Shown: positions 32,791-41,003, counted from the stretch's first letter. The stretch: 64,000 nt of DNA from Chryseobacterium fluminis (GCF_026314945.1 NZ_CP111121.1:1860001-1924000), one strand, 5' to 3'. The notes: generated by a model not told the origin, from the sequence alone. Numbers and translations are program-made.

Positions 32791-34641
32791 GTGAAAATAA
32801 TGGATATAAAAAGGTCTTTACTGCTTATTTTTTCATCGTATGGAAGTTTTCTTTGTGCCCAGGAGAAAACCGTTGATACCATTTATGTTTTCGACAGCCA
32901 GATGAGCAGGGTTAAACTTTTTCATAAAGTAAATACCCTCACCCCAAAAGATATAGAGAAAAATTCTACCAGTCTTTCTGATCTCTTACGCTATCAGTCT
33001 TCTATTTACATCAAAGAGAACGGACGGGGAGCGGTGTCATCACCCTCTTTCAGAGGAAGTACGGCTCAGCAGACTGCTTTTGTCTGGAATGGGATTAATA
33101 TCAACTCTACGTTTTTAGGTCAGGCAGACGTTAATAATACTTCATTATTCGGATATGATCAGTTGGAGGTAAAAGCGGGTGGCGGAAGTGTGATTTACGG
33201 AAGTGGTGCTATCGGAGGAAGTATTCATCTGAACAATACGCTGGATTTTAATAAAGGATTTCACGGAAGTCTTTTCTCTGAGGTGGCTTCATTTGATACC
33301 TACAACAATTTTTTAAAGGCTTCTTTCAGTAATGACCGGTTCAGTTTTAAGGTTTCCGGTAACTATTCCATCAGCCAGAATGAGTATGCGGTTCCGGAAT
33401 CTAAAGTGACGGAAGAAGGCTACATCAACAGAAACGGAAGGTACTACAATACTGGATTTAATACCGGAGTGTCTTATAAAATTACCAAACATCAGACGCT
33501 ATCCTGGCAGAGCCAGCTATTTGATGCTTCGCAGCACTACCCTATTTTTCTTAAGAATGACTCCAAGACCAAATATAAAGCGCAGACGTTAAGAAGTTTA
33601 TTATCCTGGGATATTAATAAATCTCATTTTTCAAATAGTTTAAAAGCAGCGTATACAGAAGATAATTTCCAGTATTTCGGAGATATTGATAAGCTTAAAA
33701 GCAGTGGTGCTGAAGGGAAAAACTATATTTTTAAAAATGATCTCAATTATTTCATCACCTCAAAGATCAATGTCAATGTGATCGGGGAATTTCAGGTAAA
33801 TAAAGCTGAAGGCTATGAATCCGGAATTAAGGACGTGAGCAGAAATATCGGTTCCCTGGCCGGCTTGTTAAGATATTTCCCAACCCGGGATCTTCGTTTT
33901 GAAGCAGGAATCAAGAAGGATTTTGTGGAAGATATCAGCGCCCCTATCTTATATTCCTTTGCCGGAAAATGGGATGCCCTAGCATGGTATCATGTAGGGG
34001 TCAACATGTCCCGGAATTTCAGATATCCCTCATTTAATGATCTCTACTGGCAGCCCGGCGGGAACCTGGATCTACGGCCGGAAACTTCTGTCCAGGCGGA
34101 TATGGATCATGAGTTCACATTCGGAAATTTTAAATTAGTGGTTAGCCCGTATTATATGTACGTTAAAGATCTTATCAGTTGGCTTCCTACTCCATATGGC
34201 TATTGGTCGGCTTTTAATGTAAGAAGAGCGGAATCTTACGGTGTGGAATCTCAGTTCAGCTATCATTACAACTTCGGAAAACATGCACTGATATTGAATG
34301 CCGGCTATACTTACTCAAAATCAATCGATAAAGACACCGGCATGCAGAGAATGTATGTTCCGCTTCATAAAGCTGTCGGAAATATCGATTATCACTATGG
34401 CTTTTTAAAAATATATGCCCAGGGCGTTTTTAACGGACTTACCTATACCACGAGTGATGAAAAAAGAAGTGATGCGCTGGATCCTTATTTTATTTTAAAT
34501 GCAGGGATTTCCGGAACTCTTTCAAAAAAATACACTCTTGGTTTTAAAGTGAATAATATAACAGATACGGTTTATGAAACCGTGGCATTCTATTCTATGC
34601 CCAAAAGAAATTACAGTATTTTTGCAACAATAAATTTTTAA
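32791..34641 (+). CDS. btuB: TonB-dependent receptor, BtuB-like cobalamin transporter
   Basis: The 616-residue protein has a signal peptide ending LCAQ and a plug domain with LSDLLRYQSSIYIKENG and SPSFRGSTAQQTAFVWNG. A compact barrel ends in NYSIFATINF. The length matches BtuB and the gene sits directly behind a cobalamin riboswitch, which sets the substrate as vitamin B12 or a related corrinoid. GGAGG lies four bases before the GTG at 32791 and 13 bases before an in-frame ATG at 32800, so either start is possible. The BtuG-like lipoprotein gene follows after 11 bases. Confidence 0.9.
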   Translation: MKIMDIKRSLLLIFSSYGSFLCAQEKTVDTIYVFDSQMSRVKLFHKVNTLTPKDIEKNSTSLSDLLRYQSSIYIKENGRGAVSSPSFRGSTAQQTAFVWNGININSTFLGQADVNNTSLFGYDQLEVKAGGGSVIYGSGAIGGSIHLNNTLDFNKGFHGSLFSEVASFDTYNNFLKASFSNDRFSFKVSGNYSISQNEYAVPESKVTEEGYINRNGRYYNTGFNTGVSYKITKHQTLSWQSQLFDASQHYPIFLKNDSKTKYKAQTLRSLLSWDINKSHFSNSLKAAYTEDNFQYFGDIDKLKSSGAEGKNYIFKNDLNYFITSKINVNVIGEFQVNKAEGYESGIKDVSRNIGSLAGLLRYFPTRDLRFEAGIKKDFVEDISAPILYSFAGKWDALAWYHVGVNMSRNFRYPSFNDLYWQPGGNLDLRPETSVQADMDHEFTFGNFKLVVSPYYMYVKDLISWLPTPYGYWSAFNVRRAESYGVESQFSYHYNFGKHALILNAGYTYSKSIDKDTGMQRMYVPLHKAVGNIDYHYGFLKIYAQGVFNGLTYTTSDEKRSDALDPYFILNAGISGTLSKKYTLGFKVNNITDTVYETVAFYSMPKRNYSIFATINF

Positions 34642-34652
34642 ATTTAAATAAT

Positions 34653-35690
34653 ATGAAATTAACTAGACTTTTAACTCTGGTAGCAGCATTCGCATTGCTT
34701 TTCAACATCTCCTGTAACAGCGAAAGCGAGTTTACACAGGAATTATTTTATGGTAACGGATATTTGATTTCCAATGAAGGTGCTTTTCCTGCGCCGAATG
34801 CTGATATAACGTATATTTCCGGAGATTTCAGTGCTAAGCAGGATAATATTTACTCTCTTAATAACAATACCAGTCTGGGAAGCGTTTTACAGAGTGTAGG
34901 ATTTAACGGAGGTGCGGCTTATCTTGTGATGAACGGGTCGAATAAAATCCAGGTGGTAGACCGTTATACTTTTAAGAAATACGGTGAGATTACTGAACAG
35001 ATCGACAATCCCCGTTATTCAGCTTTTGCCAATAATTTCCTGTATGTAACGAATGACAAATACGGTGGGGATAAATACGTAAGCATCTACAATGCTGCCA
35101 ACAATGCTTTTGTAAAGAAAATTTCTTTCACTGATAATGTGGAGAGAATTGTACAGGCCGGCGGGAATATCTTTGTACAGAATGCTTCATTCGGTTTCGG
35201 AAACAAGATCAGTCTGATCAACACTTCCACCAATGAGCTTCAGTCTACGATCACTGTTCCAAACGGAGATATTACGAAGACCATTGCCGTAAATAATAAC
35301 GTTTATGTGATTGCTCAGGGAACTGCAGATTCTTATATCTATCAGATTTCAAGCTCAGGAAACATCGTGAATACCAAGACTTTAACAGGAATTGCCAATG
35401 CAACTAATCTTGAAATCTACGGTGACAGATACTACTTCACAGCAGGAAAAAATGTGTACGCTATGAGCATGAATGCGACAGCCGCTCCTACAACACCACT
35501 TTTTACAGTACCTGACAGTGTGGACCAGTATTCTGCGTTATATGGATTTAATGTAATCAACGGAAGAATTTTCACTTCTGATGCCAATGGATTTACTCAG
35601 GACAGTAAAATCAGCGTATATTCACTAACCGGATCTCTACTTACCTCATTTACAGCCGGAAAAGGAGCAAACGGATTCTACATCAACTAA
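34653..35690 (+). CDS. YncE/DUF5074-type beta-propeller lipoprotein, BtuG-like
   Basis: The 345-residue protein has a lipoprotein signal (LTLVAAFALLFNISC). Repeated blades follow, such as SNKIQVVDRYTFKKYGEI, DKYVSIYNAANNAFVKKI and NKISLINTSTNELQSTI, as in YncE/DUF5074 propellers. It lies 11 bases after the BtuB-like gene under the same riboswitch. In Bacteroides, BtuG is a surface propeller lipoprotein that binds B12 very tightly and caps BtuB. The same arrangement here makes this protein the likely B12 capture partner. The assignment rests on context and fold, not on identified binding residues. Confidence 0.8.
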   Translation: MKLTRLLTLVAAFALLFNISCNSESEFTQELFYGNGYLISNEGAFPAPNADITYISGDFSAKQDNIYSLNNNTSLGSVLQSVGFNGGAAYLVMNGSNKIQVVDRYTFKKYGEITEQIDNPRYSAFANNFLYVTNDKYGGDKYVSIYNAANNAFVKKISFTDNVERIVQAGGNIFVQNASFGFGNKISLINTSTNELQSTITVPNGDITKTIAVNNNVYVIAQGTADSYIYQISSSGNIVNTKTLTGIANATNLEIYGDRYYFTAGKNVYAMSMNATAAPTTPLFTVPDSVDQYSALYGFNVINGRIFTSDANGFTQDSKISVYSLTGSLLTSFTAGKGANGFYIN

Positions 35691-35742
35691 AAATAACACC
35701 TACCTGGTATTAAAATATTTTATTTTTCATCCTGTGTGTTTG

Positions 35743-35777
35743 GTCGGGCGGTTTCTTTGAAACCGCCCGACTTTATT
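35743..35777 (+). terminator. Terminator of the cobalamin operon
   Basis: GTCGGGCGGTTTC, loop TTT, then the exact 13-base complement and a T-rich tail. Confidence 0.92.
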
Positions 35778-35897
35778 TTCTTATCAAAGTTTTTAACAAT
35801 GATGTTGTTTAAACTTATTCAGGAAGATAGAGCTCCGAGAAAATTAGCAATTTTGGATTGCAATGTAAAAGACTAACAATCTGGAACTCATAGCAAA

Positions 35898-36102
35898 GAT
35901 AAAATAGAAAAATGGATTTTACCATCTAAGCAGAGGGAAAAGAGGATTTTCTACTAAGTTGACTTGGTAAAAATAATTCAGATCATTATAAACGGCTGAA
36001 AACTGGCTGCCAGTGGCAGAAACTTTCGTTAGAGGTCTATTTCAGGAAAAAAAATAATGCAGAATTAGTGTGCTTCAGAAGAAAATCAAAAGATTTTTAA
36101 CA
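35898..36102 (+). pseudogene. IS5-type (DUF4096) transposase N-terminal remnant
   Basis: Plus-strand translation gives DKIEKWILPSKQREKR, a stop, VDLVKIIQIII, then in a shifted frame KRLKTGCQWQKLSLEVYF. This is the N-terminal DUF4096 domain of IS5-like transposases, whose core motif is RLKTGCQWR.LP. It has at least one stop codon and one frameshift, and the catalytic DDE part is missing. It is an old, dead insertion. Confidence 0.65.
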
Positions 36103-36166
36103 AGACTTCAGTGTACTTCTTCTGCGCAAAGTATATTACTTAAATTAACTTATGTGTTTAGAAATC
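36081..36166. repeat. Direct repeat copy 1
   Basis: About 85 bases matching 36317-36400 with scattered changes. The shared core is TTCAGTGTACTTCTT, then GC(G)AAAGTATATTACTT. Confidence 0.8.
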
Positions 36167-36316
36167 TGGGATTTTCTTTGTGGTTTGCTACAGGCAACCA
36201 CACGAAGGGATTCGTGCGGTAGCAGTGTGGTAGCGGTGTGTTGTACTTACTGTCTCACACTTAAGTACACTTTAGAAAGTTTTAAAAAAAACCGAAAAAT
36301 TAAGTTCACATCAGGT

Positions 36317-36400
36317 GAAAATCAAAGATTTTCAAAAAACTTCAGTGTACTTCTTTTGCGTAAAGTATATTACTTTAATTAATTTAAGTGTTTAAAATCT
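36317..36400. repeat. Direct repeat copy 2, overlapping the 3' end of the next gene
   Basis: Partner of 36081-36166. It covers the last codons and stop of the membrane protein gene ending at 36379, so copy 1 is a displaced duplicate of that gene's 3' end and downstream sequence. Confidence 0.8.
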
Positions 36401-36681
36401 TTCAGATCTACTTTGTGATAATAGAAAAGTTTAAACAGCTTTAATGTCAATTCGAAGGTTACCATGAACCACCAAATTGGAAATCTGAAATAAGCGGATA
36501 AAAGAGTAAAATTATCAACCAATGACTGATCTTTTATCGCTTTTTGAACTTCAAAGTATACCGCAAAAAACGGAATAACCCATCCAAAAAGTGAAAACGC
36601 AATCAGATACAGTATCCAATTACGTTTTTTAATGATATTATATTTCCAAATGACGATATTCAAGATGACAATAATCGACAA
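36379..36681 (-). CDS. Small membrane protein, unknown
   Basis: The frame of about 100 residues has two to three hydrophobic segments (VILNIVIW, WILYLIAFSLFGWVIPFF, FPIWWFMVTFELTLKLF) and ends KVDLKDFKHLN. There is no ATG in the frame upstream; a TTG at 36681 is the first possible start. It lies 30 bases downstream of cca on the same strand. No family is recognised. It may be a real inner-membrane protein with an unusual start, or the remainder of a longer gene. Confidence 0.5.
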   Translation of the reverse strand: MSIIVILNIVIWKYNIIKKRNWILYLIAFSLFGWVIPFFAVYFEVQKAIKDQSLVDNFTLLSAYFRFPIWWFMVTFELTLKLFKLFYYHKVDLKDFKHLN

Positions 36682-36711
36682 AATGATACAGTCAAATAGC
36701 CCGAAAATTAT

Positions 36712-38133
36712 TTAAGCGGGTGTTAATCCTAATTTTTCAGCCTCAGCAATCACAAAATTGCGGGCCTCTTCACTGTCGTTTCCAATCTCGCCTTCAAGAA
36801 TCGCTTCTTTTACTTTTTCCTTTAAAATTCCGATTTCACGACCTGGTTTGAGATTAAACATCTCCATGATTTCTTCTCCGGAAATGGGCGGCTGGAAGTT
36901 TCTTACCTGATCTTTTTCTTCCACCTCCTTTATTTTTACCGCAACATATTCAAAATTCTTTTTAAACTTCTCCTGTTTCCTGGAATTTTTGGTCGTAATA
37001 TCCGCTTTACAAAGGGTAAATAGATCTTCCAGATTTTCTCCTGCGTCAAACAACAATCTTCTCAACGCAGCGTCAGACGCATCATCGGTAATTAAAGCTA
37101 TAGGCCGGGATGAAAGCTTTACCATTTTCTGGACATACTTCATATCCGGTCCCAATGGTAATTTCAGTCTCTGAAATAATGTTTTCACCATTTTCGAACC
37201 TAGAAACTCATGTCCGTGGAAGGTCCATCCTGTTCCTTCTACAAATTTTTTGGTCGGTGCTTTTCCGATATCGTGAAGCAGTGCAGACCAGCGAAGCCAC
37301 AGATTATCTGTATTTTCGGAGATATTATCAACCACTTCCAGCGTATGATAAAAGTTATCTTTATGGGTTTGTCCTTCTACTTCTTCTACCCCTTTCAGAT
37401 CAATCAGTTCCGGAATAATTAATTTCATTAAACCCGTCTGTTCCATCAGCCGTAGGCCTACGGAAGGTTTGGCAGAAAGCATGATTTTGTTAAATTCCAC
37501 CATCACTCTTTCCATAGAAACAATTTTGATTCGCTCTGCTTCCTGTTGTATGGCTTCCAGTGATTTTTCTTCTACTGTAAAATTTAATGTTGATGCAAAA
37601 CGAACCGCCCTCATCATTCTCAACGGATCATCAGAATAGGTTTGAGCAGGCTCCAAAGGGGTTCTTAAGACCGCATTCTCAAGGTCTCCAATTCCGTTAA
37701 ACGGATCGATTAATTCTCCGAAATTACCTTTATTTAAGGAGATTGCCATTGCATTCACCGTAAAATCCCTCCTTTTCTGATCATCTTCGATAGTTCCGCC
37801 TTCAACTTCAGGCTTCCGGCTGTTTTCGGTATAACTCTCCTTCCTTGCCCCTACGAATTCAAGCTCCAGATCCTTATATTTGATCATTGCTGTGCCGTAG
37901 GTTTTGAACACCGAAACTTTCATTTTCGGATCAATTTCATGCCCTACCTGTTGAGCCAGTTCAATCCCACTCTGTTCGGTCACAAAATCAATATCCGCAG
38001 AAGCTTTTCTTTTCATTAATAAATCCCGGACAAAGCCCCCGACAATATAAACAGACTGCTTATTTTTGTCTGCAACTTCAGAAATGAGTTTGAAAAGTTT
38101 TAGATTTTTATTTTGATTTAAGTTGATGAACAT
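36712..38133 (-). CDS. CCA tRNA nucleotidyltransferase with HD domain
   Basis: The 473-residue protein is a class II nucleotidyltransferase. VYIVGGFVRDLLM and the metal-binding ADIDFV give the GG-D.D catalytic set, followed by RRDFTVNAMA and DPLRMMRAVRFA. An HD domain (LRWSALLHDIGKA) sits in the C-terminal half, with a further helical region. It adds or repairs the 3' CCA end of tRNAs. HD-containing forms can also remove cyclic phosphates. Start: ATG at 38133. It stands between the Sua5-type gene and the small membrane protein on the same strand. Confidence 0.93.
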   Translation of the reverse strand: MFINLNQNKNLKLFKLISEVADKNKQSVYIVGGFVRDLLMKRKASADIDFVTEQSGIELAQQVGHEIDPKMKVSVFKTYGTAMIKYKDLELEFVGARKESYTENSRKPEVEGGTIEDDQKRRDFTVNAMAISLNKGNFGELIDPFNGIGDLENAVLRTPLEPAQTYSDDPLRMMRAVRFASTLNFTVEEKSLEAIQQEAERIKIVSMERVMVEFNKIMLSAKPSVGLRLMEQTGLMKLIIPELIDLKGVEEVEGQTHKDNFYHTLEVVDNISENTDNLWLRWSALLHDIGKAPTKKFVEGTGWTFHGHEFLGSKMVKTLFQRLKLPLGPDMKYVQKMVKLSSRPIALITDDASDAALRRLLFDAGENLEDLFTLCKADITTKNSRKQEKFKKNFEYVAVKIKEVEEKDQVRNFQPPISGEEIMEMFNLKPGREIGILKEKVKEAILEGEIGNDSEEARNFVIAEAEKLGLTPA

Positions 38134-38308
38134 TTTTTAAATAGATGTTAGATATTAAATGCTAGATATCAGATTTAAAACTACCTGTTTTAACTGTTTA
38201 CCAATATCTAATGTAAAACCACTAAGAAATCGGGTTTTAAGTATACAAACTGAATTCCCGACTTCTTAATGGCTCCTTATTTTGCAAAGATAATTAAAAT
38301 CTTTTCTT

Positions 38309-38857
38309 TTATTCGCGAAGTACTTTGATTCTGTTATCACTCCAGATTTTTATCACTGATGATCCTGAGTACTTGGAAACTATTTCGCGGTCTTCTTCCA
38401 CCGCATAATCCACAAGATCAATAATCTCCGGTGAAATATCAGAAAATTTCAACGGACTTTTATCTCCACTGAAGTTGGCGGAAGTGGAAACTAAGGGTTT
38501 ATTAAGTTTTGTAATTAATTTTTTACAGAAATCAGTTTTCACCAAACGGATTCCTATACTTCCATCTTCGGCTAGTAATTCCTTCGGCAGTCCTTTTGGA
38601 TTTTCATACACAATCGTGACCGGCTTCTCGCTTAAATCAATAATTTCCCAGGCCATTTCCGGAACATCCACCAAATCCTGCAGCCTTTTTTCAGACTCTA
38701 CCAGAATGATCATGGATTTGTTCTTTTCACGCTTTTTAATCTCAAAAATTTTATTGATCGCCTCTGTATTGGTAGCGTCACAACCGATTCCCCAGATGGT
38801 GTCTGTGGGATACAAAATAGTGCCTCCGGATTTTAGTATGTTAATTATATTTTCCAT
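38309..38857 (-). CDS. L-threonylcarbamoyladenylate synthase (Sua5/YciO/YrdC family)
   Basis: The 182-residue protein has GGTILYPTDTIWGIGCDA, the nucleotide- and substrate-binding YrdC block, then KKREKNKSMIILV and LVSTSANFSG. It makes threonylcarbamoyl-AMP for the t6A modification of tRNAs reading ANN codons. The ATG at 38857 (MENIINILKSGG) is chosen; the frame extends upstream only by reading through the REP-like repeat at 38867-38900, which is not coding. The short form lacks the C-terminal Sua5 domain. Confidence 0.9.
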   Translation of the reverse strand: MENIINILKSGGTILYPTDTIWGIGCDATNTEAINKIFEIKKREKNKSMIILVESEKRLQDLVDVPEMAWEIIDLSEKPVTIVYENPKGLPKELLAEDGSIGIRLVKTDFCKKLITKLNKPLVSTSANFSGDKSPLKFSDISPEIIDLVDYAVEEDREIVSKYSGSSVIKIWSDNRIKVLRE

Positions 38858-38866
38858 TATATTTAT

Positions 38867-38900
38867 GTCATTGCGAGGAGCGAAGCGACGAAGCAATCTC
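38867..38900. repeat. REP-like repeat, copy 1
   Basis: Starts GTCATTGCGAGGAGCG and ends CGAAGCAATCTC. It is the reverse complement of the copy at 39239-39270 apart from one base. It sits between the stop codon of the GIY-YIG gene, which touches its edge, and the start of the Sua5-type gene. Confidence 0.95.
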
Positions 38901-39207
38901 AAAAAGGATTCATAATCTCCTCAATATCTTCTGCTAAATCTTCCCATTCCCCATTGAATGAGTTTATCAAATTTAATTTTTTCAGTCGGGAACCCGCCTT
39001 AATTTGCTTTTCTCTAAAAATGGCATCTCCTATTTCCTGAAAAGATTCCCAATAAACCAGTTTATTTAAGTTATATTTAGAAGTAAAACTCAGTTCATGA
39101 AATTTCTCTTTATGCTCCTTAACTCTTTTTGGCAGATTTGATGTCACACCTGTATAGAGGACAGTATTATTTTTATTGGTCATGATATAAACAAAACCGG
39201 GCTTCAT
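38899..39207 (-). CDS. GIY-YIG nuclease family protein
   Basis: The 102-residue single-domain protein has FVYIMTNKNNTVLYTGVTSNL (GIY-YIG as VYI...YTG, with an Arg in LPKRVKEHK) and YWESFQEIGDAIFREKQIKAG with the catalytic Glu. This is the UrI/UPF0213-like class often found in Bacteroidota. Free-standing GIY-YIG domains nick or cut DNA; the target is unknown. Its stop codon overlaps one REP-like repeat (38867-38900) and its start lies about 30 bases inside the inverted copy (39239-39270). The gene and repeats thus make a compact unit of about 400 bases set between the DinB and Sua5-type genes. Start: ATG at 39207. Confidence 0.9.
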   Translation of the reverse strand: MKPGFVYIMTNKNNTVLYTGVTSNLPKRVKEHKEKFHELSFTSKYNLNKLVYWESFQEIGDAIFREKQIKAGSRLKKLNLINSFNGEWEDLAEDIEEIMNPF

Positions 39208-39238
39208 CTGTGTAAATTTAAATATTAATAATTCTAAA

Positions 39239-39270
39239 GATTGCTTCGTCGCTTCGCCCCTCGCAATGAC
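39239..39270. repeat. REP-like repeat, copy 2 (inverted)
   Basis: Starts GATTGCTTCGTCGCTTCG and ends CTCGCAATGAC; inverted copy of 38867-38900 with one mismatch. Each copy also contains a partial internal palindrome (CGAAGCGACGAAGC-like). Confidence 0.95.
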
Positions 39271-39287
39271 TATAAAATTATAAAAAT

Positions 39288-39791
39288 TTACAGCTTCACC
39301 AAATACCTCTCCTCAATAATATTCAAATGATGGATATTATGCCCGACAATCAGTTTTCCGATGGTTTCGACAGAAATCCGGTTACCATTGGCAGTTCCGG
39401 TATTATTGACAATAGTCGGATCAAGGGTATCCAGCAGAATCTGAGACGATTTTCTGATTAACCGGTATTCCTCCAGCAATGACTGCAAACTTCGGGTATT
39501 GGCAAAAGAATTTTTGGCGTATGATTCTTCATCAAAGCCAGGCAGTTCATTTTGGTCACCTCTGGCAAATGCTAAAATGCGGTACTGAAAAACCCTCTCG
39601 GTATCTGACAGATGTAAAAGCAGCTCTTTCAGGGTCCATTTTCCTTCATCATAAGCAAAATGCGACTGTTCGTCCGAAAGTTCTGAGTAAACAGCTACCG
39701 TTTTTTCACCTGAACGTCTTAATTCTTCCAGCCAGTTTACCGACGGAATATAATCTAAATATCTCTGAATATATTTTTGAAAATCAGTCAT
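39288..39791 (-). CDS. DinB family protein
   Basis: The 167-residue four-helix bundle carries the DinB/DUF664 metal-site pattern: KWTLKELLLHLSDTERVFQY (first His) and a C-terminal VGHNIHHLNII with paired His. Family members are thiol-dependent transferases or uncharacterised metalloenzymes, and some are damage-inducible in Bacillus. The N-terminal stretch is typical of the Bacteroidota subgroup. Start: ATG at 39791. Upstream lies the 8-base tandem repeat. Confidence 0.88.
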   Translation of the reverse strand: MTDFQKYIQRYLDYIPSVNWLEELRRSGEKTVAVYSELSDEQSHFAYDEGKWTLKELLLHLSDTERVFQYRILAFARGDQNELPGFDEESYAKNSFANTRSLQSLLEEYRLIRKSSQILLDTLDPTIVNNTGTANGNRISVETIGKLIVGHNIHHLNIIEERYLVKL

Positions 39792-39842
39792 TACTTTTAA
39801 AGAATTTACAATACAGCAGTCTATCAGTTAAACCACTTAAAA

Positions 39843-39942
39843 CATTATTACACTGTTCCATTGCTACATCGTTACATTGTTACATTGTTACATTGCTATA
39901 TCGTTACATTGTTACATTGCTACATTGTTATATTGCTACATC
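39843..39942. repeat. Tandem 8-bp repeat (CATTGTTA type), about 12 units
   Basis: Units read CATTATTA, CACTGTTC, CATTGCTA, CATCGTTA, CATTGTTA (twice), CATTGCTA, TATCGTTA, CATTGTTA, CATTGCTA, CATTGTTA, TATTGCTA, CATC. It fills the gap between the DinB gene start and the GNAT gene stop. Confidence 0.9.
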
Positions 39943-40387
39943 ACCCATTCGTCCATTCGTAGAAATTCACTTCATCGTACATTTCAAATCCACAGGATGG
40001 ATATAACCTGTTTCCGATATCATTGGATCTTCCTGTTTCGAGGAGAATACCGCAAGCATCGGTAGATCGCGCCAGTTCTTTGGCCTCTTCAATCAGTTTT
40101 TTGGAAAAGCCTTTTCCGCGGTGATCTTCATTCACATACAGATCGTTCAGCAGCCAGTAACGCTTCATTCTGGTAGATGAAAACAACGGATATAACTGAA
40201 CAAAACCCACTAATTTCCCATCATTTTCAGCGATAAAAATCTCGGAATCCTTATTTTCGATTCTGTCCGTTAAAAACTGTTCTGCAGCGGAAATATCCGA
40301 GTCTTTATGATAAAATATCCGGTATTGATCAAACAATTCAGCCAATTGAGGGATATCCTGAAGGGTTGCTTTTCTTATATTTTTCAT
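39941..40387 (-). CDS. GNAT family N-acetyltransferase
   Basis: The 148-residue protein has the GNAT pattern: IRKATLQDIPQLAELF at the start, FIAENDGKLVGFVQLYP, LNDLYVNEDHRGKGFSKKLIE (acetyl-CoA-binding R/Q-x-x-G-x-G/A as HRGKGF), and LETGRSNDIGNRLYPSCGF. It transfers an acyl group to an unknown amine. Its stop codon falls at the end of the 8-bp tandem repeat, so length changes in the repeat would alter the tail. It starts 6 bases downstream of the preceding gene's stop codon, so the two are co-transcribed. Confidence 0.9.
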   Translation of the reverse strand: MKNIRKATLQDIPQLAELFDQYRIFYHKDSDISAAEQFLTDRIENKDSEIFIAENDGKLVGFVQLYPLFSSTRMKRYWLLNDLYVNEDHRGKGFSKKLIEEAKELARSTDACGILLETGRSNDIGNRLYPSCGFEMYDEVNFYEWTNG

Positions 40388-40393
40388 AATTGT

Positions 40394-40873
40394 TTATAAG
40401 TGATGATCGTAGCTCAGAACACGTTTCATTTTCCATCCTTTATCTTCTAAAAGCCAAAGAATGGTAAATTTTGCGCGGCTCCCCTTAATCCACTTTCCCT
40501 GACCGAGTTCGGCAAAATCATGTTCACCTTCCTGAATAAAGGCGTAGAGGACATTTTTATTATACAAAGGATAGACTTTCATGCTGCCGGGCACCAGTTC
40601 ACGTCTGACTTTATTCGGTCCTCCGCAAATATTATTTCTGATAGAAGCGGTGAAAGCCTCTTTCCCGGAAGTAATTCCGCCCTTGTCGTGGTAAAATTCC
40701 AGATCATTGCTGATGATAGAATCATAATGAGAAAGATCACATTGGTTAAACCCGACATCAAATATCAGACTATCTAATTTTTTAGCCGTTTTATACAGTT
40801 CATCAGTACTGTTAACCTGAGAAAAGGCAATTTGGCCTAAGATTAACAATAATAAAATATGAATCTTTCTCAT
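40394..40873 (-). CDS. Exported NTF2-like (DUF4440-type) protein
   Basis: The 159-residue protein has a signal peptide (MRKIHILLLLILGQIAFSQ) and an NTF2/SnoaL-like domain with LDSLIFDVGFNQCDLSHYDSI, LEFYHDKGGITSGKEAF and ILWLLEDKGWKMKRVLSYDH. The fold is a small cone-shaped pocket, and no catalytic role can be assigned. It lies upstream of the GNAT gene with 6 bases between the genes, so they are likely co-transcribed. Start: ATG at 40873. Confidence 0.8.
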   Translation of the reverse strand: MRKIHILLLLILGQIAFSQVNSTDELYKTAKKLDSLIFDVGFNQCDLSHYDSIISNDLEFYHDKGGITSGKEAFTASIRNNICGGPNKVRRELVPGSMKVYPLYNKNVLYAFIQEGEHDFAELGQGKWIKGSRAKFTILWLLEDKGWKMKRVLSYDHHL

Positions 40874-41003
40874 TATGTTTATTTAAATAATTAATTTTTT
40901 GTTTTAAACGCAGCGTGCAAAAACTTTTTGACAACTAAATGCTTATGCTTAAAGACATTTCACGTAAGGAAGTTCTCAACAAAATCTTAATTGTTATTTT
41001 ATA

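Larger units (their letters stand above)
35778..36378. other. Gene-poor region with IS remnant and direct repeats
   Basis: It holds the transposase remnant (35898-36102), a diverged direct repeat (36081-36166 and 36317-36400), and between them a short GC-richer patch around 36190-36260 with small hairpins (for example CACGAA-GGGA-TTCGTG). No intact gene is seen. Confidence 0.6.

Noticed and set aside
36190-36275. Possible structured RNA or CRISPR-like repeats in the GC-richer patch
   Set aside because: Only short hairpins and no regular spacer-repeat spacing; does not match a known RNA.
36152-36382. 76-codon plus-strand ORF between the direct repeats
   Set aside because: No homology, odd composition, and it spans the repeat copy; not supported as a gene.
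38858-38902. Longer start for the Sua5-type gene (15 extra codons)
   Set aside because: The extra codons are simply the translated REP-like repeat, which also occurs inverted at 39239; the internal ATG at 38857 fits the family N-terminus.
39479-40006. 175-codon plus-strand ORF over the DinB gene and the octamer array
   Set aside because: It is antisense to DinB and then translates the 8-bp repeat (LHCYIVTL-type text); there is no real protein signature.
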